DNA of 64,000 bases from UBA4085 sp964556755. GTDB taxonomy: Bacteria > Acidobacteriota > Aminicenantia > Aminicenantales > UBA4085. Under the pieces are notes generated by a model, which was not told the origin of the DNA, did no database searches, and saw only the letters and a program-made list of their open reading frames with translations. Below, piece by piece: positions 43,840-52,638 of the stretch. Position numbers and translations under genes: made by a program. Positions within the stretch are counted from its first letter, which is position 1. Each line of letters starts with the position of its first letter. Where the stretch lies: NCBI GenBank assembly GCA_964556755.1, contig CAZKXI010000005.1, forward strand, positions 117,501 to 181,500, in the 5' to 3' direction.

Positions 43840-45836
43840 CAGGGCTTCTCCCGGAAGATGGACTGGCCGACGTAGTCGCGGGGCTTCTCGGCCCCGAAGA
43901 CGTCGGCGATCGTGGCGGTCAGGTCGTAGAGGGCCGGCGCCTCGGCCTCAATCGGCCGGTTCGCCAGCAGGATGCCGGGCAGGGTCTCGGCCGCGCCCAT
44001 GTGGTCGCCGCTCCACTTGGCCGTGTTGTCCTCGAGGATCTCGCGGGGGATGCGTCCCAGCGGGGAGCCGAAGGAGATCCTGTAGCCCCGGTTGAAGCCG
44101 AGGACGATGTCGGGCGCTGCCGCGGCGGCCGCCCCCTTGTAGACGTCCCGGCCCCGGTAGGCCCGCAGGACCACCCGCTCGCCGGTCTTGGGATCCTTGA
44201 CGGCCTCCAGGGCGGCGCAGATCTCGGCCGTCAGGGCCTCGGCCTCGGCTCCCGGAGCGACCGCGCCCTCGCGCTCCCGGCCGCGGACGTTCAGGTAGAG
44301 GGCGTTCAGGCCCAGGCCATAGGCCTTGCTGGCCGGCCAGTCCGTGCTGGGGAATCCGATCCCCGGATCCTCCTTCTTGAAGGAGTTCTTGAAGCGGTGA
44401 TACCCGGCCTGAAGGAGCCAGGTGTTGAGATTGAAGCTGCGGTAGTAGGGATTGAAGCCGTGGTCGGACATGACCAGGACGATGGTGTCCTTGTCGACCC
44501 GGGCCAGGGCCTGGGCCAGGATCCCGTCGGCCTGCCGGTAGGTCTCGAGGATGGTGCCGCCGAAGCGGCCGGCCAGCTTCGGATCGTGGGCCGGGTGAGC
44601 CGGGTCCATCAATCGCCAGAACATGTGCTGGCGCTGATCGGTGCTGGAGATGTAGTAGAAGAGCAGGCCGGCGTCGAAGCGGCCGAGCTCGTAGTCGAGC
44701 ATGGCCCGGCTCTCCTCCAGGACCAGGCCGTCCTGGGCCAGGAACTCCTCCTCGTCCAGCAGGTCGTTGTCCAGGGCCGAGGTGTCGGCCGGGAGGCCCT
44801 TGGTGAAGAAGGGCCCGAAGCGCTTCTCCAGCTCGGCCGCGTAGCTCTCCGGCGTGGAGAGCGGCAGGACCGGGTCGGCCGGATCGATGTTGACCGGGCT
44901 GACGTAGAGGCTGAAGGTCGGCCGGACCTGCTTGAGATAGAACAGGCAGATGCCGGAGGCGCTCTGGGTCGGGATAAGGGGGTAGCGGACTCTCTTCCAG
45001 CCGCTCCACTCCTTCTCCTTGAGGATGAACTCCTGATCCGGCAGGACGATCTTGGCCACGGCGTGGACGGGGTCGAGGATGACCTTGAAGTCGATCTGGG
45101 CCTCGGGGGCGCCGACTTTAAACGTGTTGATCGGCCCCGGCAGGCGGGCGTCGATCCGGTCGCCGATGAGGAAGACCTCGTGGACGCGGGCCCCGCCGAT
45201 GTCCTCGTTGACCGACTTGACCGAGGTCGTGTAGAAGTCGCAGATGCCGTAGTTGCCCTGGATGTCGGGCGTGCCCATGCCGGCCAGCGTCCGCATCTTG
45301 GACGGCACGGGCGGGTAGTTCGCCGGCATCTTGAAGACGGTGCTGGGGACGCCGTGGTCCTCCAGGACCTGCCAGAAGGCTGTGCCCTTGCGGAGGTTGC
45401 GAATCTCGCCGCCTTTCAGCGGCAGGAGCCACGAGCCCAGCCGGAGCGTCTTGGCCGCCCCTTCGATGGACGAGGCCGAGAACACCGGCATGTAGGTCTT
45501 CGGGTCGCGGTGCATGAAGTCGAAGATGCCGTGGCCGCCGGGGCCCGTGCCGGCGATGAAGTTGGACCAGGCGACCGGGCTCTGCGGCGGTATGCTGGTG
45601 GCCAGCGGCCGGAAGCCGCCCGCGGCGGCCAGCTTGCGGAAAGCGGGCAGGTAGCCGGCTTCCATCCACTTTCGGGTGATATGGGCGTCCATGCCGTCGA
45701 AGCCCAGGATGAGGACCTTGGTCCGGCCCGTCTTGGTCCCGCCCGTGCGCAAAGGGGCGGCCTGGCCGGGGCGGGAGGCCAGGGCGGCCAGGGCCGTCGA
45801 TCCGGCGGCGGCGCGTAGGAATTGGCGTCGGTCCAT
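43839..45836 (-). CDS. Alkaline-phosphatase-superfamily hydrolase, Tat-exported
   Basis: A 665-residue type I phosphodiesterase/nucleotide pyrophosphatase-like enzyme. A Tat signal (RRQFLRAAAG) leads to the metal-binding start LILGFDGMDAH, then SPVAWSNFIAGTGPGGHGIF (nucleophile region), SSTDQRQHMFW, VMSDHGFNPY and WSGDHMGAAE (metal His). All expected metal ligands are present. Substrate unknown; such proteins cut phosphodiesters or pyrophosphates outside the cytoplasm. Third of three tandem paralogues. Confidence 0.87.
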   Translation of the reverse strand: MDRRQFLRAAAGSTALAALASRPGQAAPLRTGGTKTGRTKVLILGFDGMDAHITRKWMEAGYLPAFRKLAAAGGFRPLATSIPPQSPVAWSNFIAGTGPGGHGIFDFMHRDPKTYMPVFSASSIEGAAKTLRLGSWLLPLKGGEIRNLRKGTAFWQVLEDHGVPSTVFKMPANYPPVPSKMRTLAGMGTPDIQGNYGICDFYTTSVKSVNEDIGGARVHEVFLIGDRIDARLPGPINTFKVGAPEAQIDFKVILDPVHAVAKIVLPDQEFILKEKEWSGWKRVRYPLIPTQSASGICLFYLKQVRPTFSLYVSPVNIDPADPVLPLSTPESYAAELEKRFGPFFTKGLPADTSALDNDLLDEEEFLAQDGLVLEESRAMLDYELGRFDAGLLFYYISSTDQRQHMFWRLMDPAHPAHDPKLAGRFGGTILETYRQADGILAQALARVDKDTIVLVMSDHGFNPYYRSFNLNTWLLQAGYHRFKNSFKKEDPGIGFPSTDWPASKAYGLGLNALYLNVRGREREGAVAPGAEAEALTAEICAALEAVKDPKTGERVVLRAYRGRDVYKGAAAAAAPDIVLGFNRGYRISFGSPLGRIPREILEDNTAKWSGDHMGAAETLPGILLANRPIEAEAPALYDLTATIADVFGAEKPRDYVGQSIFREKP

Positions 45837-45839
45837 GAT

Positions 45840-48014
45840 CTAGGAGCCTTTCTTGGCTTTCTTCCCGGGGGGATTCGCTTCGGAAGGGGCGGCGGCGTCT
45901 CGCGGCCCGGCCAGCAGCGACCGGCCGTCCATGTGGGCCGGCACGGGCAGGCCGAAGAGCTCCAGGACCGTGGGGGCGACGTCCATGATCGACGGCGAGG
46001 CGGGAGCGCCGGGCAGCTTGTGGCTGGAGAAGAGCACTCCGGGCACGCAGGCCGGGTCGATGCAGTGGTCGCCGCTCCAGCACTTGGTGTTGTCCGAGAA
46101 GACCTCGGTGGAGGCGATGCCGGTCACGGACTCCCAGGAGGCGCGCCAGCCTTCGTTATAGCCGACGATCAGGTCGGGGGAATTGTCCCGGTAGGGGCCG
46201 GCGTAGATCTCGTCCCGGTCGTAGGCCCGGTTGATGGCCGTCCCGCCGGCGGCATCGTCCCGCAGGCCCGTCAGGCGGGCCTGCAGCTCGCGCCGCAGGG
46301 CTTTGGCCTCCTCGCCGGGAGAGACGATGCCTTGGGCCTCGCGGCCTCTCTGGTTGACGTAGACTCCGCCCAGCCCCAGGGCATAGGCCCGGGTTCGGGA
46401 CCAGTCCACGCCCTTGAACCATTCTTCGCCGCCGGAAGCTCCCTCCTTGAGGGCCAGATAGCCGTGCCGCAGCAGCCAGGCGTTGAGGTTGACGCCGCGG
46501 CGGAAGGGCTTGAAGCCGTGGTCGGACATGATGAAGAGCGCGCCGCGGGGGCTCATGGCTGCCCGGACGCGGCCGATCATGGCGTCCATGCGGACGAAGA
46601 GGTCTTCCAGGACTTGGGCGCTCATCTCGGCCGGTCCGGACCGGAGGGCCGGGTGGCCCTTGTCCAGGTAGCGCCAGAACATGTGGGACAGGCTGTCGGT
46701 CGTCTCGAAGACGCACATGGCGAAGCCGCGCCGGGTCTTGGCCAGGGCGTTGAAGAGCATCCGCTCCCACTCGTCGTGGTTGGCGTAGGTCAGGGCCAGG
46801 AAGTCGCGCTCGGAGAGGGCGCCCTCGTTGAGGGCCCAAGTGTCGTTGGCCTCGCCCAGGGTGATGAACGAGCCGAGCAGCTTGGCCAGGTAGACCGAGT
46901 AGATGAAGGGGTGCGAGATCGGCAGGGCCGGCTTGGCCGGGTCGATGTTGATCGGCGTGACGTACATCTCGAAGTGCGGCTCGATCTGCGAGACGAGGAA
47001 TTTGGCGATGCCGCGAATCTTGATGCCCCAGCCGGGCTTGAAGACGAGCGGCACCCAGGGCGAGAACTCGCCCCGCTTCAGCCGCAACCGGCGGCCGGAG
47101 ACTTCCACCTCGGCCTCGCCGCGGGCCTTGTCCAGGCTGACGCGCATCGGCAGCCGGATCTCGGCCGGCTTGTCCAGCATGGTGTTCTCGGGGCCGGAGA
47201 GGAAGGTCTCCACCCGGCCGCCGCGGATCTCGACGGGGATGAAGACGCCGCCCTCGCGCTTGCCGATCTTGGCCGGATCGCTGGTGTAGAAGGCGAAGGT
47301 GCCCTGGCTGCCCTTGAGATCGGGCGCGCACATGCCGGACAGGAGGTGGCCTTTGAACGGCTCGGCCGGGAAGGTCAGCGGCACCCGCAGGACGGTGGAC
47401 AGGATGCCGCGCTCGCCCAGGAGCTTCCAGAAGGGGACGCTGCGCCGCAGGCCCTGGATGACGGGCTTGGACAGGGGGACGCGGTAGCGGCCCAGGCGGA
47501 GGGTCCGCTTGGGGGGGCCGATGCGGGCCGAGGATAAGTCGGGAAGGTAAGTCTTGGGGTCGCGGCTGAGAAAGTCGTAGATATTGTGCTTGGAGGGGTT
47601 GGCGCCGGTCATGAAGGACGACCAGGCCACCGGCGAGATGGCCGGGGTGGTCGTCTGGAGGCGGCCGTAGAAGCCCTCGGCCTTGAGCTTGGCCAGGTGG
47701 GGCAGCTTGCCCTCGGCCATCCATCTCTCGGCCAGCTCCGGGGCCATGCCGTCCAGGCCGACGACCACGACCTGGTCGACTCGACTGCCGCGGTAAGCTC
47801 GGCCGCCGCGGACCAGGCGCCAGAGCAGGCGGAAGGGCCAGGACAGAAACGAGAGAACGGCCAGGAAGAAGGTCAGGAACAGGACCAGGAACGAGGAGAG
47901 GAAGGCGAATCCGGCCCCGGGGCCGATGTAGGCGGAGAGAGGCGAGCCCAGGGCGAGAAGCGCCGCCGCCGCACCGGCGAGGCGCCGAAGAGACCGCCGG
48001 GCCGGGAGGGGCAT
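45840..48014 (-). CDS. Alkaline-phosphatase-superfamily hydrolase with N-terminal membrane segments
   Basis: A 724-residue paralogue. A signal or anchor (LAGAAAALLALGSPLSAYIG) and a long second hydrophobic stretch (FLSSFLVLFLTFFLAVLSFL) tether it to the membrane, followed by a basic patch and the enzyme domain: VVVGLDGMAPE, SPVAWSSFMTGANPSKHNIY, ETTDSLSHMFW, IMSDHGFKPF and WSGDHCIDPA. The ATG overlaps the stop of the upstream gene (ATGA). It resembles the 665-residue paralogue more than the 431-residue one. Confidence 0.87.
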   Translation of the reverse strand: MPLPARRSLRRLAGAAAALLALGSPLSAYIGPGAGFAFLSSFLVLFLTFFLAVLSFLSWPFRLLWRLVRGGRAYRGSRVDQVVVVGLDGMAPELAERWMAEGKLPHLAKLKAEGFYGRLQTTTPAISPVAWSSFMTGANPSKHNIYDFLSRDPKTYLPDLSSARIGPPKRTLRLGRYRVPLSKPVIQGLRRSVPFWKLLGERGILSTVLRVPLTFPAEPFKGHLLSGMCAPDLKGSQGTFAFYTSDPAKIGKREGGVFIPVEIRGGRVETFLSGPENTMLDKPAEIRLPMRVSLDKARGEAEVEVSGRRLRLKRGEFSPWVPLVFKPGWGIKIRGIAKFLVSQIEPHFEMYVTPINIDPAKPALPISHPFIYSVYLAKLLGSFITLGEANDTWALNEGALSERDFLALTYANHDEWERMLFNALAKTRRGFAMCVFETTDSLSHMFWRYLDKGHPALRSGPAEMSAQVLEDLFVRMDAMIGRVRAAMSPRGALFIMSDHGFKPFRRGVNLNAWLLRHGYLALKEGASGGEEWFKGVDWSRTRAYALGLGGVYVNQRGREAQGIVSPGEEAKALRRELQARLTGLRDDAAGGTAINRAYDRDEIYAGPYRDNSPDLIVGYNEGWRASWESVTGIASTEVFSDNTKCWSGDHCIDPACVPGVLFSSHKLPGAPASPSIMDVAPTVLELFGLPVPAHMDGRSLLAGPRDAAAPSEANPPGKKAKKGS

Positions 48015-49309
48015 CAGAATCGATCCATGATGATCTTGGCCGTGTCCTGGATGGCCAGCGAGGGCCCGAAGTCGTTCTTGGCCAGGAAGAAGGCGTCGTC
48101 CCATGTGTGCATGCCGTGCAGGCCGGGGGTGCGTCCGAAGATCTCCTTCTTCTTGACCGAGCCCTTGAGGTCGAAGCCGGGCTCGGACACGACGATGAGG
48201 TCGGGGCCTTTGGCCGTCAGGGGGCCGGAGTAGATGTCCTTCGCGGCGAAGACCTCGCGGACGACCTTGCGGCCCTGGTATTCGAGCTTTTTGAGCTTGT
48301 GGATGATCTGTTCCTTGATCGGCTTGGACTCGCTCAGCTTGACGTGGCCGTTGGGGTAGCGATCGCGGTAGTGGAGGTAGATGCGGTTCGGATCGAGGGC
48401 GAAGGCCACGGCCTTGGGCGAGATGTCCTCCAGGCCCTGCGGCTGGCTCTTGGCGAACTTGAGGAAGCGCTCCTTCTCCAGCCAGGCGTTGAGGTAGACC
48501 TCCTGCTGGATGGCGCAGAAGCCGTGGTCGGAGAGGAAGAAGATATTCTCGTCGTCGGCCGGCGTCTTGCGGAAGGTGGTGATCAGCTTGTTGATGACCC
48601 GGTCGATCTGGCGGTAGTACTCGAGGACGTTCTGGTGGTGGGGATGGTCGGGGTAGATCACCGCCGGCCAGAGGTAGTGGTGCAGGCGGTCGGTCCCGGT
48701 GAAGACGACTTCGAAGTAATCCCAGGCGTCCTCCCAGAACATGTTGAGGGCCTTCTGGCGGCCCATCATCGTCTTGATCAGCTCATTCCAGAGGAAGGAG
48801 TGGTTCTCGCGGGCCTTGAGGGTGTCGATGTCGATCTGGTAGCCGGCCTGCTCCAGGGGCTGCCTGATGTCCGGGGGGAAGACCGATTTGGCCAGGTCCA
48901 CGGCCACGAAGCCGGAGACAAGGACGCCGTTGATGGGGCGGGCGGGATAGGTCGAGGGCTGATTGATGACCACGCACCTTTTGCCGCGGCGGCCGAGCTC
49001 GTCCCAGAAGACGGGGGCCTTGACGTCGGCGAAGCCGGGATAGCGGATCTCGTAGGACTTGGGCTTGAGGTCGGTGAAGCCGAAGATGCCGTGGGTGCCG
49101 GGATTGGTCCCGGTCATGAAGTTGGTCCAGGAGACGGCGGAAACCTCGGGCAGGCTCGCCTTCATCTTGTGAAGGTGGCCGGAGTCGATGATCCGGCCGA
49201 TCGTGGACATGACGCCTTTCTCGGCCAGGTCCTTGATGAGGCCGTAGGGGACTCCGTCCAGGCCGATGACGCAAACCCGGTTTTCCTTTTTTTTCTTGAG
49301 GTTAGCCAT
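48014..49309 (-). CDS. Alkaline-phosphatase-superfamily hydrolase, cytoplasmic form
   Basis: A 431-residue paralogue without a signal peptide; it starts MANLKKKKENRVCVIGLDGV. It has SAVSWTNFMTGTNPGTHGIF, TGTDRLHHYLWP, FLSDHGFCAI and GLHGMHTW, so the metal site looks intact. First gene of the five-gene operon. A consensus promoter lies so close that the transcript would have almost no leader, and no ribosome-binding site is seen. That two paralogues are exported and one is not suggests one pathway acting on both sides of the membrane, or different substrates. Confidence 0.86.
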   Translation of the reverse strand: MANLKKKKENRVCVIGLDGVPYGLIKDLAEKGVMSTIGRIIDSGHLHKMKASLPEVSAVSWTNFMTGTNPGTHGIFGFTDLKPKSYEIRYPGFADVKAPVFWDELGRRGKRCVVINQPSTYPARPINGVLVSGFVAVDLAKSVFPPDIRQPLEQAGYQIDIDTLKARENHSFLWNELIKTMMGRQKALNMFWEDAWDYFEVVFTGTDRLHHYLWPAVIYPDHPHHQNVLEYYRQIDRVINKLITTFRKTPADDENIFFLSDHGFCAIQQEVYLNAWLEKERFLKFAKSQPQGLEDISPKAVAFALDPNRIYLHYRDRYPNGHVKLSESKPIKEQIIHKLKKLEYQGRKVVREVFAAKDIYSGPLTAKGPDLIVVSEPGFDLKGSVKKKEIFGRTPGLHGMHTWDDAFFLAKNDFGPSLAIQDTAKIIMDRF

Positions 49310-49321
49310 GGAAGTCGGCCT

Positions 49322-49349
49322 ATTATAGCACCAACTGTAATGATGTCAA
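49322..49349 (-). promoter_or_regulatory. Consensus sigma-70 promoter of the phosphatase operon
   Basis: Minus strand TTGACA (49349-49344), 16-base spacer and TATAAT (49327-49322), extended by TGC. Both hexamers are perfect. Transcription would start near 49315, about 6 bases before the ATG at 49309. Confidence 0.78.
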
Positions 49350-49470
49350 ATGAAAAGGGGCATGAAACGCGGGCGAATCGCATGGCCTTTGATTTAAAAT
49401 ACAGAATATAAAATAAATAGACGCTATATATCGGGAGGATGGCTTGATGAGTTTAAGTTATATCCAGATA

Positions 49471-50163
49471 TTACTTGATATCGGTTGGGGCCATGGCTTT
49501 CAATACGTTCTTGAGGAAGATCTCCTCCGGCACGGCGCCCTCGAAATGGGTGGTCTCGTTGACGACCGTCTTGGGAACGCCGTAGACGCCGTACTTGTTG
49601 GCCAGGTGGGGAAATTCCGTGGACTCGACCATCTCGCCCCGGATCCGGGGCGATTCCAGGGCGAACTGGTGGGCCAGGCGCACGGCCATCCCGCAATAGG
49701 GGCAGGTCGGCGTGACGAAGACCTGGATTCGGATGTCCTTGTCCACCGCCTTGAGGGCTTGGCGGGTCGCTTCGGCCAGGCCTGAGTCGCGGCGGGAGAC
49801 GTCCACGATGCCGTCGATCAGGGTTTGATATTCGTAGCCCGAGGGGATGCCGTAGATACGGATGCCGTAGTCTTCGTCTCCCTGGATGACCGTGGCCGGG
49901 ATCTTGTCGACGCCGTAGGCCGCGGCGGTCTCCTTGTCCGCCTTGAAGTCGAGGACTTGGAGCTCGATCTTGGGCGAGAGGGCGGCCACCTCCTGCAGGA
50001 GCTGCTTGGTCTCCTTGCAGAAGGCGCAGTCCTGGCCGGCCAGGGGGTTGAGCAGCACGAGGCGAGACGGCTCCTGGGTAAAGTGGAGGATCCGGACGCT
50101 TCCTGTCAGGTCCTCGAATCGCTTCCGGGTCGCCTCCCGCACTTCGCTATTGAGGATGTCCAT
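49471..50163 (-). CDS. Protein disulfide oxidoreductase-like, two thioredoxin folds
   Basis: A 230-residue protein with two tandem thioredoxin-like units: the first with CAFC (about residues 46-49) and KIPATVIQ, the second with CPYC (about 154-157) and YGVPKTVV (cis-Pro region). This matches PDO/glutaredoxin-like proteins that catalyse thiol-disulfide exchange in the cytoplasm. ATG 50163 has AAGGAGG 5 bases upstream; the open frame extends to an ATG inside the neighbouring palindromic repeat, which is unlikely to be used. Confidence 0.88.
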   Translation of the reverse strand: MDILNSEVREATRKRFEDLTGSVRILHFTQEPSRLVLLNPLAGQDCAFCKETKQLLQEVAALSPKIELQVLDFKADKETAAAYGVDKIPATVIQGDEDYGIRIYGIPSGYEYQTLIDGIVDVSRRDSGLAEATRQALKAVDKDIRIQVFVTPTCPYCGMAVRLAHQFALESPRIRGEMVESTEFPHLANKYGVYGVPKTVVNETTHFEGAVPEEIFLKNVLKAMAPTDIK

Positions 50164-50176
50164 CCGAGCCTCCTTG

Positions 50177-50289
50177 AATTGGGGGACACCATACATAATT
50201 CCCGAACTTTCTGTTTACAGTCAAGTGTCAACTTTCGGTAAAATTTCGTCAACAAAAAGTTCGGGAATTATGTATGGTGTCCCCCAATT
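50177..50289. repeat. Palindromic element of the GGGGGACACC family, complete copy
   Basis: Two 39-base arms (50177-50215 and 50251-50289) are inverse to each other with one mismatch, around a 35-base loop that contains TTGACAC on the minus strand. The right arm is identical to that at 16880-16918. The rhamnosidase gene ends inside the right arm, and the thioredoxin-fold gene starts 14 bases from the left arm. Probably a non-autonomous mobile palindrome; see the 16.8 kb copy. Confidence 0.88.
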
Positions 50290-52637
50290 ATGAAGCGGTG
50301 GGAGGCGCCGCGGACTTTGACGATGAGGCGGCCGTTTCGGCGCACTCCCCGGACGGGCCCGTACTCGTCTTCGACGCTCGCTCCCGCCGAGACGAGCGGG
50401 ATCCGCACCTCGGCTTCGACCGCCTCGGGAATCCGGACATCCAGCTGAAGCTCCCCGGGCGTCGCTCGCCAGGCCGTCGCGATCTTCCCGCGGTCCGTCT
50501 TCACTGAGGCCTTGGCCCACCGGCAGCCCTCGATCCGAGGCGGCTCGATCACGGCCTTCCCCCATCCGGGCGCGGCGCACCGGAGACCGCCCACGTGCTT
50601 GTAAATCCAGGCGTCGACGCTGCCGGACATGATGTGGTTGTGCGAGTTCATGCCGCCGCTGGTGATCTTCTCCCAGCGCTCCCATAGAGTCGTCGCGCCC
50701 TCCCGAACCATGTAGCCCCAGCCCGGGTAGCTCGTCTGGGACACGATCCGGAAGGCGGCGTCCGTCCGCCCGCCCCGGCTCAGGGCTTCCAGCAGGAACC
50801 TCGTCCCCAGGATTCCCGTATCGAGGTGGCAGTCCTGATCATCCACGACGGCTTTGACCAGCGCCGCGAAGACGCGCTTCCGCTCGGCTCCCGGGACGAT
50901 GCCCAGCCACAGCGGTAGCGCGTTGGCCGTCTGCCCCGGCAGAAGATCCACCGGCCCCGATCGCGGCACCTCGTACTGCCCGTCCTTCAAGAAGCGGGCG
51001 TTAAACGCCCTAGCGACCTCGGCCGCCCTCGCCTCCCATCGCTGCGCCTCCTCCCTCCTCCCCAGCGCCCGCGCCATCCGGCCCAGGAAGATGGTATCGT
51101 GAGCGTAGAACCAAGTCGACGTCAGCGCCAGGCTGGCTTTCTTGGGCGCGATGCTCCCCGGCGGGCACCAATCGCCGTACTTGCCCAGGTCCTCGATGAT
51201 GTGGCCGCTGGCGCTCGAGGCCAGGAAGTCCACATATCGGGCCATGCCCTCGAAATGCTCGGCCAGCGTCTCCTTGTCGCCATAGTACCAGTACAGCAGC
51301 CAGGCGATGGTGACGTAAGCCGATCCCCAGGCCGGATCGGCCGGGGCGAACCTGGAAAGGAAAGGCGGCACGAAATCGGGGATGCGCCCCCGCCGGTCCT
51401 GCGCGTCGCGTATGTCGCGCAGGAACTTCCGGTAGAAGGCGGCCATGTCGAAGTTCAGGACGGCCGCCTCGGCCGCCAGGTGGGCGTCGGCCATCCAGCC
51501 CTGCCGCTCGTCTCTCTGCGGGCAGTCGGTGGGGATGCCCATGAGATTCGACAGCAGGCCGCGCCGGACGTTGCGGTGGATGGCGTTGACGACCGGGCGC
51601 CCGCATCCGAAGGTCCCGGTCGACGCGACATCGGTGTGGACGTCGCGGCCCTCGACCTTCAATCCCCTCAGGACCTCTTCGGGTCCGGCCAGCTCGGCGT
51701 AGCGGAAGCCGTGCTGGGTGAAGCGCGGCTCGTGGCTCTCCCGCCCCCTTCCCGCGAAGACGTAGACGTCCGTGGCGGCGGCGCCCTGATTAGGGGCCGG
51801 ATTGATCTCCCCGGCGTCGTCTTTCAGCTCGGCGTGCCTCACGGTGATTCGGGCCCCGGCCGGCCCCCTCCCCGCCAACCGGACCCAGCCCGTGAAGTTG
51901 CGCCCGAAGTCGACCACCCTCCGGCCCGCCTCCGGCCTGTCCACCCGCCGCGGCTCGATCGTGGAGCAGACCCGGATCGGCGGCATCGCCTCCCTCTCCA
52001 GCCGGGGCCCCGCAACCTCGACAGCCCTCCTCCACCGCTCGGGCTGAAGCGGGATGCGGGCGTCATAGACCTCCCCGTAGTAGAGCCCGTTCTCGCGCAG
52101 CGGACCGTGGCCCGCTCGCCAAGACCGGTCGCTGATCGCCAGCAACGTGAAGCCCTCGCCCTTGATCTCGTCTTCGCTCTCGCTCTCGCTCTTGCCCGTG
52201 CCCCGGCTCCCGCGCTCTCCCGCGCCCACCTCCGCCAGCACCCGGCAATACAGCTTGGGATCGGCGGCGCCGAAAGCGGGGAAGTGGCGGCCGTTGCCCA
52301 GGACGGCCAGCAGCTCGTGCCGCCCGGCCGCCGGGGCCGTGATCTCGAAGTCCGTCAGGAGGGCCCGCTTGCCGTAGTCGGTCGGGGCCGGATCGAGGAC
52401 CCGGTCGCCGATCTTCTTCCCGTCCCACCAGAGCTCGAAGTAGCCTAAGCCGCAGGCCTCGATCCGCAGCCGCCGCGTCCCCCGCGGGATCTCGACGGCC
52501 TTCCAAAAATACGCTCCGAAGGCTTGAATATAGTCCCCCCGGTAGACGCCGGACAGCGTCGTGCCGCGCGTCCGGAAGCGCCGCATCGGCTCGGCCATGG
52601 CGATCCACCGCGCCCGCCGCCCGGTCGGTCTCTTCAT
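50268..52637 (-). CDS. Alpha-L-rhamnosidase, GH78-type
   Basis: A 789-residue glycoside hydrolase. N-terminal beta domains (FWKAVEIPRGTRRLRI, then YFELWWDGKKIGD) precede the (alpha/alpha)6 barrel with DERQGWMADAH (general acid Glu in DERxGW), VREGATTLWERW (second Glu) and NHIMSGSVDAWIYKHVGGL. It releases L-rhamnose from glycosides or pectin side chains. No signal peptide is seen, so it acts in the cytoplasm. The start lies one base after the upstream stop. The last few residues (IIGGHHT) and the stop codon are supplied by the palindromic repeat, so the native end was probably replaced. Confidence 0.9.
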   Translation of the reverse strand: MKRPTGRRARWIAMAEPMRRFRTRGTTLSGVYRGDYIQAFGAYFWKAVEIPRGTRRLRIEACGLGYFELWWDGKKIGDRVLDPAPTDYGKRALLTDFEITAPAAGRHELLAVLGNGRHFPAFGAADPKLYCRVLAEVGAGERGSRGTGKSESESEDEIKGEGFTLLAISDRSWRAGHGPLRENGLYYGEVYDARIPLQPERWRRAVEVAGPRLEREAMPPIRVCSTIEPRRVDRPEAGRRVVDFGRNFTGWVRLAGRGPAGARITVRHAELKDDAGEINPAPNQGAAATDVYVFAGRGRESHEPRFTQHGFRYAELAGPEEVLRGLKVEGRDVHTDVASTGTFGCGRPVVNAIHRNVRRGLLSNLMGIPTDCPQRDERQGWMADAHLAAEAAVLNFDMAAFYRKFLRDIRDAQDRRGRIPDFVPPFLSRFAPADPAWGSAYVTIAWLLYWYYGDKETLAEHFEGMARYVDFLASSASGHIIEDLGKYGDWCPPGSIAPKKASLALTSTWFYAHDTIFLGRMARALGRREEAQRWEARAAEVARAFNARFLKDGQYEVPRSGPVDLLPGQTANALPLWLGIVPGAERKRVFAALVKAVVDDQDCHLDTGILGTRFLLEALSRGGRTDAAFRIVSQTSYPGWGYMVREGATTLWERWEKITSGGMNSHNHIMSGSVDAWIYKHVGGLRCAAPGWGKAVIEPPRIEGCRWAKASVKTDRGKIATAWRATPGELQLDVRIPEAVEAEVRIPLVSAGASVEDEYGPVRGVRRNGRLIVKVRGASHRFIIGGHHT

Positions 52638-52638
52638 G

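Noticed and set aside
50164..50196. Start of the thioredoxin-fold protein at the ATG inside the palindrome
   Set aside because: Those codons belong to the repeat; ATG 50163 has AAGGAGG and fits the family length.
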